Assembly: GCA_016790285.1 (NCBI GenBank)
Contig: JAEUPJ010000013.1
Span: forward strand, 1 to 64,000
Source of the DNA: Roseateles sp.
Lineage (GTDB): Bacteria > Pseudomonadota > Gammaproteobacteria > Burkholderiales > Burkholderiaceae_C
DNA: 64,000 bases
Direction of reading: 5' to 3'
The number at the start of each line of letters is the position of its first letter. Position 1 is the first letter of the stretch. A program made the translations under genes and the position numbers. Positions 37,533 to 45,271 of the stretch are shown piece by piece. Below the pieces are notes generated by a model. The model worked only from the letters and a program-made list of their open reading frames with translations. It was not told where the DNA came from and searched no databases.

Positions 37533-39014
37533 ATGCGCCTCGTGCACCAACTCTCCCTGCTGCTGATCGCCACCGCGCTGGCTGCCGTGGCGGCCGTGGC
37601 CGGTTTGGTGGTGTGGAACCTGCGAGCAGGGTTCTCCGACTACCTCCAGGTGCAGGACGGCGAGCACCTGACCCGGCTGATGGAGGCCGCCGAGCGCGAC
37701 CTGGCCAGCCGCGTCGAACTCCCCAGGGACTGGCGGCCGGTGCTGCGCGACTGGCTGGACGCAGCGCGGGTGTCCGCCGGCCGTGCCGGCCTGGCCGACG
37801 GCCCGCCGCCGGGTGCGGAGCCGCCCCCGCCGCCGCCCCGTGAGGCGGGCTTCGACGGCCGCCTGCCGCCCGAGCCGCGGCGCGACCCACCAGGCCGGCG
37901 CGACCCCGCCAACTTCGGCCCGCGGGTGCTCGTGCTCAGCGCCGATGGCCAGACGCCACTGGCCGGGCGCCGCGAGATGATCAACCGGCCCGGCCAGACG
38001 CGTGCGGTCAAGGTCCGGGGCGAGACCGTGGTGGTGCTGCGCCTGGCCGACCGGGTGGGCCCGGTCGAGGGCGTGGACGCGAACTTCCTGCGGCGCCAGT
38101 ACATGGGCTTGGCGGCGGTGGCGGTGGGGGTGTTGTTGATCGCGCTGGTGCTGGCGCGCTGGGTGGCCGTGCGCTGGGCACGGCCGCTGGCCGAGGCGCA
38201 GGCTGCTGCGCGGCGCATCGCGGCCGGCGAGTTCGACGTGCGCCTGCCGACGCCGCGCGAGGGGGCGGGGGCCAGCGAGATCGCCGGGCTGCATGGCGAC
38301 ATCAATGCGATGGCCGAGTCCTTGTCGCGGCTGGAATCGAGCCGGCGCCGCTGGATCGCCGAGTTGGCTCACGAGCTGCGCACGCCCCTGGCTGTGCTGC
38401 GGGGCGAGGTGGAAGCGCTGGTGGATGGTATCCGCCCGCTGGACCGGGCGGCGCTGGTGTCGCTGCAGGAGGAAGTGAAGCGCTTGTCGCGGCTGGTGGA
38501 GGATTTCCACCTGCTCGCCACGTCGGAGCTGCGCGCCCTGCCTTGCGAGTTCGAGACGGTGGCGCCAGCGGCCCTGCTCCAGGCGGCGGTGGAGCGTTTC
38601 ACGCCCCGCGCGAAGTCGCTGGGCCTTGTCGTGGAGGCGCCGCTGCCCGCGGTGCTGCCAGCGGCGCGCTGGGACGGCGCGCGCATCTCGCAGCTGCTGG
38701 CCAACCTGCTGGAGAACAGCCTGCGCTACACGCAGACGCCGGGCCTCGTGCAACTGGCCGCGCGCTCGCTCGGCGCGGCCATCGAGATCCGCGTCGAAGA
38801 CACACCGCCCGGCGTTCCTGGCGATGACCTCGAGCGTTTGTTCGACCCGCTGTACCGGGCGGACCCGTCGCGCAGCCGCGCGTTCGGCGGCTCGGGCCTG
38901 GGCCTGGCGATTGCGCGGGCGATCGCGCAGGCGCATGGCGGACAGTTGCGGGCGGAGGCTTCGTCGCTTGGCGGCCTGGCCATGGTGTTGACCCTGCCGT
39001 TGAAGCAGCCATGA
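37533..39014 (+). CDS. Sensor histidine kinase, BaeS type
   Basis: 493 residues. TM1 is at about 8-30, then a periplasmic sensor of about 150 residues containing a strongly proline-rich stretch (about 91-125; PPPGAEPPPPPPREAG), TM2 at about 191-210, HAMP at about 211-263, the dimerisation helix with phosphoacceptor His280 (IAELAHELRTPLAVL), and an ATPase domain (LANLLENSLRYTQ; GGSGLGLAIARAIAQAHGG). The G1 box reads EDTPPGVP. BaeS-type kinases sense envelope stress or metals. The ATG at 37533 is the first sensible start; the stop overlaps the regulator (ATGA). Confidence 0.93.
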   Translation: MRLVHQLSLLLIATALAAVAAVAGLVVWNLRAGFSDYLQVQDGEHLTRLMEAAERDLASRVELPRDWRPVLRDWLDAARVSAGRAGLADGPPPGAEPPPPPPREAGFDGRLPPEPRRDPPGRRDPANFGPRVLVLSADGQTPLAGRREMINRPGQTRAVKVRGETVVVLRLADRVGPVEGVDANFLRRQYMGLAAVAVGVLLIALVLARWVAVRWARPLAEAQAAARRIAAGEFDVRLPTPREGAGASEIAGLHGDINAMAESLSRLESSRRRWIAELAHELRTPLAVLRGEVEALVDGIRPLDRAALVSLQEEVKRLSRLVEDFHLLATSELRALPCEFETVAPAALLQAAVERFTPRAKSLGLVVEAPLPAVLPAARWDGARISQLLANLLENSLRYTQTPGLVQLAARSLGAAIEIRVEDTPPGVPGDDLERLFDPLYRADPSRSRAFGGSGLGLAIARAIAQAHGGQLRAEASSLGGLAMVLTLPLKQP

Positions 39015-39700
39015 GCGACCTGATCCTTGTCGTCGAAGACGAACCCAAGCTGGCTGCACTCGTGCGCGACTACCTCCATGCGGCCGGGTTTCGCAGCGAA
39101 TGGCTGGCCGACGGGCGTCAGGCGCTGGAGCGGCTGAAGCTGGGCCCCATGCCGGCCGCCGTGCTGCTGGACGTGATGCTGCCGGGCCTGGACGGCCTGG
39201 AGGTGTGCCGCGCGGTGCGTGCGTTCAGCGATGTGCCCATCCTCATCAACAGCGCGCGTGTCGAGGAGCTCGACCGGCTGCTGGGGCTGGAACTCGGCGC
39301 GGACGACTACGTCTGCAAGCCCTTCAGCCCGCGGGAGCTGGTGGCACGTGTGAAGGCCCTGCTGCGCCGGGCGCAGGGGCGGCTGGCGCCGGCGTCGCTG
39401 GTGCCGATGGGCGGCGGGTTCGCCGTCGATGAGGCCGGGCAGCGCATCGTCTGGCGGGAGCAGCCGCTGGCGCTGACGCCCGTGGAGTTCAGGCTGCTGC
39501 GCCAGTTGCTGCAGCAGCCCGGCCGCGTCTTCGAGCGCGGGCAGTTGCTGGACCTCATCCACGAGGATTTCCGCGATGTGTCCGACCGCGTGGTGGACAG
39601 CCACATCAAGAACATCCGTCGCAAGCTTGCGGCTGTGGATGGCGACGCGGTGTGCATCGCTTCGGTTTATGGGGTGGGCTACCGCCTCGATCTGACGTAA
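39011..39700 (+). CDS. OmpR/PhoB-type response regulator, BaeR type
   Basis: 229 residues: receiver domain with Asp54 (AAVLLDVMLPG), acidic Glu/Asp cluster (VVEDEPKL) and KPFSP loop, followed by a winged-helix effector domain (about 130-227; LTPVEFRLLRQLLQQPGRVFERGQLLDLIHEDFRDVSDRVVDSHIKNIRRKL; VYGVGYRL). Translationally coupled to the kinase by ATGA. Its targets may include itself and the divergent di-heme peroxidase. Confidence 0.95.
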   Translation: MSDLILVVEDEPKLAALVRDYLHAAGFRSEWLADGRQALERLKLGPMPAAVLLDVMLPGLDGLEVCRAVRAFSDVPILINSARVEELDRLLGLELGADDYVCKPFSPRELVARVKALLRRAQGRLAPASLVPMGGGFAVDEAGQRIVWREQPLALTPVEFRLLRQLLQQPGRVFERGQLLDLIHEDFRDVSDRVVDSHIKNIRRKLAAVDGDAVCIASVYGVGYRLDLT

Positions 39701-39824
39701 AAAAGCTGTCGCGCCAGGCGCGTCGGTCGCGTCATCGGAGAGCGCTGTCCCAGTCGCGCGTTGCGGCCTGCGGGAAAACCACAGACCCCCAGCCCATTGA
39801 ATAGAAACTCGGATTCGTCTATCG

Positions 39825-39840
39825 TAGACAACGTTGTCTA
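39825..39840. promoter_or_regulatory. Perfect 16-bp palindrome, LacI-like operator
   Basis: TAGACAACGTTGTCTA is perfectly self-complementary with a central CG, the form bound by LacI/GalR-family repressors. It lies 353 bases upstream of the receptor start. No LacI gene is encoded in the window. Confidence 0.5.
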
Positions 39841-40082
39841 TTTCGGTGTGGACAGGGCTGAAACGGCTCGAAGTGAGGCATTTGTGATCGCTACCAGTCG
39901 TGTTGTGGGCGATGCTGCGATGCATCAATGCCGAACGGCCGAATGTGGTCGGCCTGAAGCCGCGACCGGCAATCCGGGTGGCGCGAAACCGCAACAGCGA
40001 CTCGCGTAAACCCTAGGAGGGCGGGGGGATCCTGAAAAATACAGTAGACCCGGAACTGGGGTTGTCTTTTTTTGAAGCGTGC

Positions 40083-40124
40083 TGGTATCGCTACCAAGAA
40101 GTATTTTTACAGCGCTGTCAAAAA
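40083..40124. promoter_or_regulatory. Pair of imperfect LacI-like palindromes before the receptor gene
   Basis: TGGTATCGCTACCA (40083-40096) has perfect 5-base arms around TCGC. ACAGCGCTGTCA (40109-40120) sits between runs of T and A, giving an extended near-palindrome at 40104-40124. The core of the second is repeated as the perfect TGACAGCGCTGTCA inside the receptor gene at 40382. Confidence 0.4.
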
Positions 40125-40193
40125 TCACCCGAGTCCTAATAAGAATTCACGTCACTCGGCTCGATGAGCCGCCAGAGCAAAGCAAGGAGACAA

Positions 40194-43100
40194 ATGAAAC
40201 ATCCTCAGATTTCCAAGATCCGGCACGAGCCGCAACGGAGCAGTCGCCTCAAGCCGGTGGCCTGGGCTTCGTCCGTGGCACTGCTTACCGGCGCCGCCGC
40301 GGTGCACGCCCAGCAGGCTGCTGCGCCGGGCGCCACGCAGTCGCTCGAAACGGTCGTCGTCACTGGCATCCGCAAGTCCCTTGACAGCGCTGTCACCCTC
40401 AAGCGGGAAGCACGCGGCCTGGTGGACGGCATCGTTGCCGAGGACATCGGCAAGTTCCCCGATACCAACCTGGCCGAATCGATGCAGCGCATCGCCGGCG
40501 TGTCCATCGACCGCAACGCCAGCGGCGAGGGCTCGCGGGTCACCGTTCGCGGCGTGGGCCCGGACTTCAACATGGTGCTGCTCAACGGCCGTCAGATGCC
40601 GACGTCCGCCATCAACCAGCTGAATGCGGGCGCCAGCGGCTCGCGCGCTTTCGACTTCGCCAACCTGTCGTCCGACTCGATCTCCGCGCTCGAGGTCTAC
40701 AAGACCGCGCGCGCCGAGTCGCCCACGGGTGGCATCGGTGCCACCATCAACATCAAGACGGCGCGCCCGCTGGAACAGCGTGAGCGCATCGCCAGCATCG
40801 GCGTCAAGGCCAACTACGACGCCTCCGTCAGCCGCCTGCCCAACGAGCTCAAGGGTGACAAGGTCACGCCTGAAGTCTCGGGCATCTACAGCGACACGTT
40901 CGCCGACCGCACCATCGGTATCGCCATCAGCGGCAGCTACTCCAAGCGCAGCTCCGGCTCGAACAACGCCTACACGCAGAACGGCTGGAACGCCTCGGCT
41001 GCCGGTACGGGCCCGCTCACCACGGTGGCACCGGCCAGCAACATCAAGAACGCCCCGACCAGCGGCATCTACGCATACACCAACGATATGCGTTACTCGC
41101 TGACCGGGCTGGAGCGCGAGCGGCTCAACGGCCAGGCGGTCCTGCAGTTCGCACCGAGCAAGGACCTGAAGTTCACGCTCGATCACACCATGGCCGTCAA
41201 CAAGGTCAAGGCGCAGAACTCCGAGAACTCCGCCTGGTTCGGTGGCAGCTTCTCCGGTGCGCTCAACGGCGCGCCCCCGACGACGTTCACCTCCGGCCCC
41301 GTCGCAACGCCCATCATCGAGACCTCGGTCTGGGACGGCACCCATGACTACGGCATGAACCAGGGCCAGTTCGCGCAGAAGACCAAGCTGAACTCGACCG
41401 GCTTGAACCTGGCCTGGAAGGTCAGCGATGCCTTGAGCATCGACTTCGACGTCCATTCGTCGAAGTCCAAGACGTCGCCGGACAGCCCCTATGGCACGTA
41501 CGCCATCCTTGACCTGGCGCTGTTCAACCAGGGCAACACGACCGGCTACTACGACCAGAAGCTGCCGATCATGTCCTCTCCGGGCATGACCTATGACCCG
41601 AACAAGACGACGGTCACGGGCTCGCAGTTCAACAGCAACCTGGCCGACCAGAGCGTCGACCAGTTCCAGACGCACGCCACGTATCGCCTGAGTGCCGACG
41701 ACAAGCTGCTGGCCGGCCTGGGCTTCACGAAGCTGAAGAACCGCGCCGCCAGCGCCAACAACTTCCACGGCGACTGGGGTGGTATCGGCCCGCAGGGTTC
41801 GTTCAAGAACGTCCCGGTGTCGACGTCCAGCCTGGGCGGTTACTTCAACCGTATCCCGGGCCACGACGACCCCCGCCTGTACCCCAACTTCTACGTGCCT
41901 GACTTCGAGGCGCTGCGCAAGCAGGCGGTCGCCAACGCGCAGAAGTACGGGACGTCGAGCACTGGCAATGTGCCGCTGTCGGCCGCTGCCGCTGAAGCCT
42001 ATTTCAGCGCGCTGCCTGACTACAGCACCGGCAACGACTGGCGCACGACGGAGAAGTCCACCTCGGCTTTCGGCCAGTGGGATCACGCGTTCGACACGTC
42101 CATCCCGATGAATGTGTCGATCGGCCTGCGCTATGAGAGCACCAAGGTCGAGTCGTCGTCGCAGGTAACGTCCTATTCCGGCACAGTCTGGAACGCCGAG
42201 AACGAGGTGCAGTTGACCGGTGGCACGAGCACCTTCGGCAGCAAGTCCGGCAAGTACACCTACTGGCTGCCGAGCATCGACTGGGATGCTGACCTGGCCA
42301 GCAACGTGAAGGTGCGCGCCAGCTACGGCGTCAACATCGGTCGCCCGGGCTGGGATCAGATGCTCGGTGGCGTGTCGCTGAGCCCGAACGCGCGCTACAA
42401 CATCGGCGGCACCGGTTCCACGGGCGACCCGGCGCTCAAGCCGCTGAAGTCCAAGAACCTGGACCTGTCGGCCGAGTACTACTACGCCAAGTCGTCCTAC
42501 GTGGCCGCGGGTGCCTTCTACAAGAAGATCAGCGACTTCGTCAGCACGACGGTGGTGAGCACGACGGTGGCCGGCCTGAACCAGCCAGCCAGCGGCGCGT
42601 ACTGGCAGGCCGCCCTGAACTCGGGCCTGACGCCCGACAAGGCCAAGGCGATCCGGAACTACATCTTCAACAACTACAACGGCCAGACCGGTGTGAAGAT
42701 CACCGACGCCAGTGACCCGGCCTTCATCAAGGGCGACATCACGGGTGCGGTGGCGGGCGCTCAGCCGATGGTGTTCCAGATCACGTCGTACGCCAACGGC
42801 GCCGGTGACAACATCAAGGGCCTGGAGTTCAACTTCCAGCACATGTTCGGCAACAGTGGCTTCGGTGTCTCCGGCAACTACACCGCCGTCAAGAGCGGCC
42901 TGAAGTTCGTCAACACGAGCATCGGTACGCAGTCGGGCCTCGTGGGCATCAGCGATTCCGCCAACCTGGTGGGCTTCTTCGAGAACGAGACCTGGTCCAT
43001 TCGCGGTGCCTACAACTGGCGCGGCGAGTTCCTCGCAGCACGTACCGACGGCGCGGGCAACAACCCGGTCTACACCGAGGCCTACGGACAGGTGGATGCC

Positions 43101-43259
43101 TCCATCGGCTACAAGATCGGTAAGAACCTGACCCTCCAGGCTGATCTGCTGAACCTGAACGATGGCTACATCCGTCAGCACGGCCGCACCAAGGAGATGC
43201 TGGTCTCCGCGCTGCAGACCGGTCGTCGCTACCTGATCGGCGCGCGCTATCGCTTCTGA
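40194..43259 (+). CDS. TonB-dependent receptor (Xanthomonas/Caulobacter-type)
   Basis: 1021 residues. A long signal peptide (about 1-40, ending AVHAQ) precedes the TonB box (LETVVVTG) and a plug domain (VDGIVAEDIGKFPDTNLAESMQRIAGVSIDR, VRGVGPDFNMVLLNGRQMP); a 22-strand barrel follows and ends in the expected aromatic residue (ARYRF). The plug motifs match the TIGR01782 class, which commonly imports oligosaccharides or glycosides. It heads a cluster with SapC, a JmjC-like cupin and a halogenase, a set often seen in Caulobacter and Xanthomonas. The ATG at 40194 has AAGGAG upstream. Confidence 0.95.
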   Translation: MKHPQISKIRHEPQRSSRLKPVAWASSVALLTGAAAVHAQQAAAPGATQSLETVVVTGIRKSLDSAVTLKREARGLVDGIVAEDIGKFPDTNLAESMQRIAGVSIDRNASGEGSRVTVRGVGPDFNMVLLNGRQMPTSAINQLNAGASGSRAFDFANLSSDSISALEVYKTARAESPTGGIGATINIKTARPLEQRERIASIGVKANYDASVSRLPNELKGDKVTPEVSGIYSDTFADRTIGIAISGSYSKRSSGSNNAYTQNGWNASAAGTGPLTTVAPASNIKNAPTSGIYAYTNDMRYSLTGLERERLNGQAVLQFAPSKDLKFTLDHTMAVNKVKAQNSENSAWFGGSFSGALNGAPPTTFTSGPVATPIIETSVWDGTHDYGMNQGQFAQKTKLNSTGLNLAWKVSDALSIDFDVHSSKSKTSPDSPYGTYAILDLALFNQGNTTGYYDQKLPIMSSPGMTYDPNKTTVTGSQFNSNLADQSVDQFQTHATYRLSADDKLLAGLGFTKLKNRAASANNFHGDWGGIGPQGSFKNVPVSTSSLGGYFNRIPGHDDPRLYPNFYVPDFEALRKQAVANAQKYGTSSTGNVPLSAAAAEAYFSALPDYSTGNDWRTTEKSTSAFGQWDHAFDTSIPMNVSIGLRYESTKVESSSQVTSYSGTVWNAENEVQLTGGTSTFGSKSGKYTYWLPSIDWDADLASNVKVRASYGVNIGRPGWDQMLGGVSLSPNARYNIGGTGSTGDPALKPLKSKNLDLSAEYYYAKSSYVAAGAFYKKISDFVSTTVVSTTVAGLNQPASGAYWQAALNSGLTPDKAKAIRNYIFNNYNGQTGVKITDASDPAFIKGDITGAVAGAQPMVFQITSYANGAGDNIKGLEFNFQHMFGNSGFGVSGNYTAVKSGLKFVNTSIGTQSGLVGISDSANLVGFFENETWSIRGAYNWRGEFLAARTDGAGNNPVYTEAYGQVDASIGYKIGKNLTLQADLLNLNDGYIRQHGRTKEMLVSALQTGRRYLIGARYRF
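40382..40395. promoter_or_regulatory. Perfect LacI-type palindrome inside the 5' end of the receptor gene
   Basis: TGACAGCGCTGTCA is a perfect 14-bp palindrome at codons 63-68 of the receptor. It shares its core with the upstream site at 40109, about 273 bases away, which is the geometry of an auxiliary operator. The encoded residues (LDSAVT) lie in a conserved part of the plug, so the match could be partly coincidental. Confidence 0.35.
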
Positions 43260-43582
43260 GCGACGCGTACCGCAGCACGGCGCGTGCCTCTCGGGGTAGG
43301 CGCCGTGCCCGCACGCCGTGTTGGCCGGGGAGGGTGCTCAACGCCCGCCCCGGCCACGTTCGTTTCGCGGGTTCCGTGCTGCACGTCAGGCCCGTCAGCC
43401 CCCTCAGGCCCGCTTCACGCACACTGCGTGGCAGAGCGCCTTGCCGCTTCTCTTCGGCGGCCCGGTGGATGTGCCGACAATCACCCCGCGGTTGCTGCGG
43501 GTGTTGGCCCACGGCACCGTTGCATCGAACACCTCCGTGCGCACGGCATGCTGCCGGCCACCTGAACCATCGAACTCAGCCC
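43260..43582. other. Intergenic region between receptor and SapC genes
   Basis: 323 bases without a gene. Two GC hairpins follow the receptor stop: GCACGGCGC/GCGCCGTGC (43275-43308) and TGGCCGGGG/CCCCGGCCA (43322-43356). Neither has a T-run, so they may only attenuate transcription or protect the receptor mRNA 3' end. I see no clear promoter in the remaining 220 bases. Confidence 0.5.
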
Positions 43583-44278
43583 ATGCTGCAACTGCTCAAC
43601 AACATCCAGCACAAGGACCTTCGCATCGTCACCCAGCGGGGCGCCCAGTGGGGCGACGACTTCATGTCGGCGCCCGCGGTGGTGGACGAGTTCCGCAAGC
43701 TCCAGGCGCACTACCCCATCGTCTTCCAGGCCGACGACAAGGGAGGCTTCGTGCCGACCGTGCTGTTCGGCCTGGAAGCGGGCGAAAACCTGTTCCTGGA
43801 CGGCCAGGGCTGGGATGCCGACTACCTGCCGCTGTCCGTGCAGCGCATCCCGTTTGCCATCGGTATCGCCGACGACGAGCTGCGCATGATGATCGACCCG
43901 GACAGCAAGCGCGTCAGCCACGGGGCCGAAGGCGAGGCCGTGTTCCTGCCGCACGGCGGCATCACGGACTTCACCGAGCACGCCAACGCCGTTTTGCGCG
44001 CGCTGCACGAAGGCCTGCAAGCCACGACCGACTTTGTCCAGACGCTGATGCGCCACGACCTGCTGGAGCCCTTCGTGCTGGACGTCGAACGCCCGGACGG
44101 CTCGCACGGCCAACTGACGGGCTTTCACATCATCCACGAGGAACGCCTCGCCGCGCTGGGCGCCGAGGCCGTGGCCCTGCTGCATCAGGCCGACTACCTG
44201 CAGCCCATCTACATGGCCATTGCCTCGCTGTCCAACTTCAGGGCGCTCATCAAGCGCCACCTTGCCCGCGAGGCGTGA
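43583..44278 (+). CDS. SapC family protein
   Basis: 231 residues matching SapC-like proteins: HYPIVFQADDKGGFVPTVLFGLEAGENLFLDGQGWDADYLPLSVQRIPFAIG near the N-terminus and LQPIYMAIASLSNFRALIKRHLA at the C-terminus. SapC was first described with Campylobacter S-layer genes, but this type is found beside TonB-dependent receptors and halogenases in polysaccharide-using bacteria; its biochemical role is unknown. The ATG at 43583 is chosen; the open frame extends to 43334. Its stop is five bases before the next start. Confidence 0.88.
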   Translation: MLQLLNNIQHKDLRIVTQRGAQWGDDFMSAPAVVDEFRKLQAHYPIVFQADDKGGFVPTVLFGLEAGENLFLDGQGWDADYLPLSVQRIPFAIGIADDELRMMIDPDSKRVSHGAEGEAVFLPHGGITDFTEHANAVLRALHEGLQATTDFVQTLMRHDLLEPFVLDVERPDGSHGQLTGFHIIHEERLAALGAEAVALLHQADYLQPIYMAIASLSNFRALIKRHLAREA

Positions 44279-44283
44279 GGCTC

Positions 44284-45258
44284 ATGAGCTCGGACGCCCT
44301 CGGGCAGGTCCCGGCCGACGTGCTCCTGTCCACGCAGCCCGTGTTGCTGCGCGGGCTGGTGGCGCACTGGCCCCTGGTGCAGGAGGCGCGTCGCTCCGAC
44401 GCCGGGTTCTGCGACTACCTGCGCGGCTTCGACGCCGCCGAGCGGTTGCTCATGTGGCGAGGGGCGCCCGAGATCGGCGGCCGCTTCTTCTACAACGACG
44501 ACTTCAGCGGCTTCAACTTCGAGCGCCAGCATCGCACGCTCGGCGCGGTGCTGGACGAGCTGCTGGCCGGCTCGACCGACGCCATCTACCTCGGCTCGAC
44601 GGCCATCGACAGCAGCTTTCCCGCGCTGCGCCAGGACAACGACCTGCCCGCGCTTGCCGGCTTCAACCCGCTCGTGAGCCTGTGGCTGGGCAACCAGATC
44701 CGCGTCGCCACGCATTTCGACCTGCCCGACAACATCGCCTGCGTGGTCGCCGGGCGGCGCCGCTTCACGCTGTTTCCGCCGGATCAGGTGGCCAACCTGT
44801 ACATCGGCCCGCTGGACCTCACGCCCGCCGGCCAGCCCATCAGCCTGGTCGACCTGGCCCATCCCGACCTGGACCGCTTCCCTCGGTATGCCCAGGCGCT
44901 CGAGCACGCGCAGGTCTTCGAGCTGGAGCCGGGGGATGCGCTCTTCCTGCCCAGCCAGTGGTGGCATGGTGTGGAGTCCCTGTCGCCCGTCAGCGGCCTG
45001 GTCAACTTCTGGTGGCGGCAGTCCCCGGCCTTCATGGACACGCCGCTGAACACGCTGATGATGGCGCTGCTGACACTGCGCGACCTGCCGCCAGCGCAGC
45101 GCGACGCGTGGCGCGCGCTGTTCGACCACTACGTGTTCGACGCCGATGTCGAAACCGCCGCGCACATCCCGCCCCAGGGCCGCGGCATCCTGAACCCCAT
45201 CAACGAGCACGGTGCGCGCCAGCTGCGCGCCCTGCTGCTGAGCCGACTCAACCGATAG
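44284..45258 (+). CDS. Cupin/JmjC-like oxygenase
   Basis: 324 residues of the cupin_8 (JmjC-like) family, probably an Fe(II)/2-oxoglutarate hydroxylase. The metal motif appears as THFDLPDNIACVVAGRRRFTLFPPDQ (HxD) and the distal His in SQWWHGVESL. GTLF-type substrate residues are not identifiable. The ATG at 44284 has GAGG just upstream; a GTG at 44275 overlapping the SapC stop is an alternative. The partner genes suggest modification of a surface or receptor-linked substrate; the substrate is unknown. Confidence 0.85.
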   Translation: MSSDALGQVPADVLLSTQPVLLRGLVAHWPLVQEARRSDAGFCDYLRGFDAAERLLMWRGAPEIGGRFFYNDDFSGFNFERQHRTLGAVLDELLAGSTDAIYLGSTAIDSSFPALRQDNDLPALAGFNPLVSLWLGNQIRVATHFDLPDNIACVVAGRRRFTLFPPDQVANLYIGPLDLTPAGQPISLVDLAHPDLDRFPRYAQALEHAQVFELEPGDALFLPSQWWHGVESLSPVSGLVNFWWRQSPAFMDTPLNTLMMALLTLRDLPPAQRDAWRALFDHYVFDADVETAAHIPPQGRGILNPINEHGARQLRALLLSRLNR

Positions 45259-45271
45259 CGCGACGTTTTCC

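Larger units (their letters stand above)
39701..40193. other. Regulatory intergenic region upstream of the TonB-dependent receptor
   Basis: 493 bases with no gene, visibly richer in A/T than its surroundings. It holds a perfect palindrome at 39825, the direct repeat ATCGCTACCA at 39897-39906 and 40087-40096, and an imperfect palindrome at 40104-40124. AAGGAG at 40184-40189 is the receptor's ribosome-binding site. No convincing -35/-10 pair can be fixed. Confidence 0.6.

Noticed and set aside
40152-43181. 1009-codon open frame antisense to the TonB-dependent receptor
   Set aside because: The receptor on the plus strand has a signal peptide, TonB box and plug motifs. The antisense product is low-complexity Val/Ala/Arg/Gly, as expected from GC-rich shadow frames.
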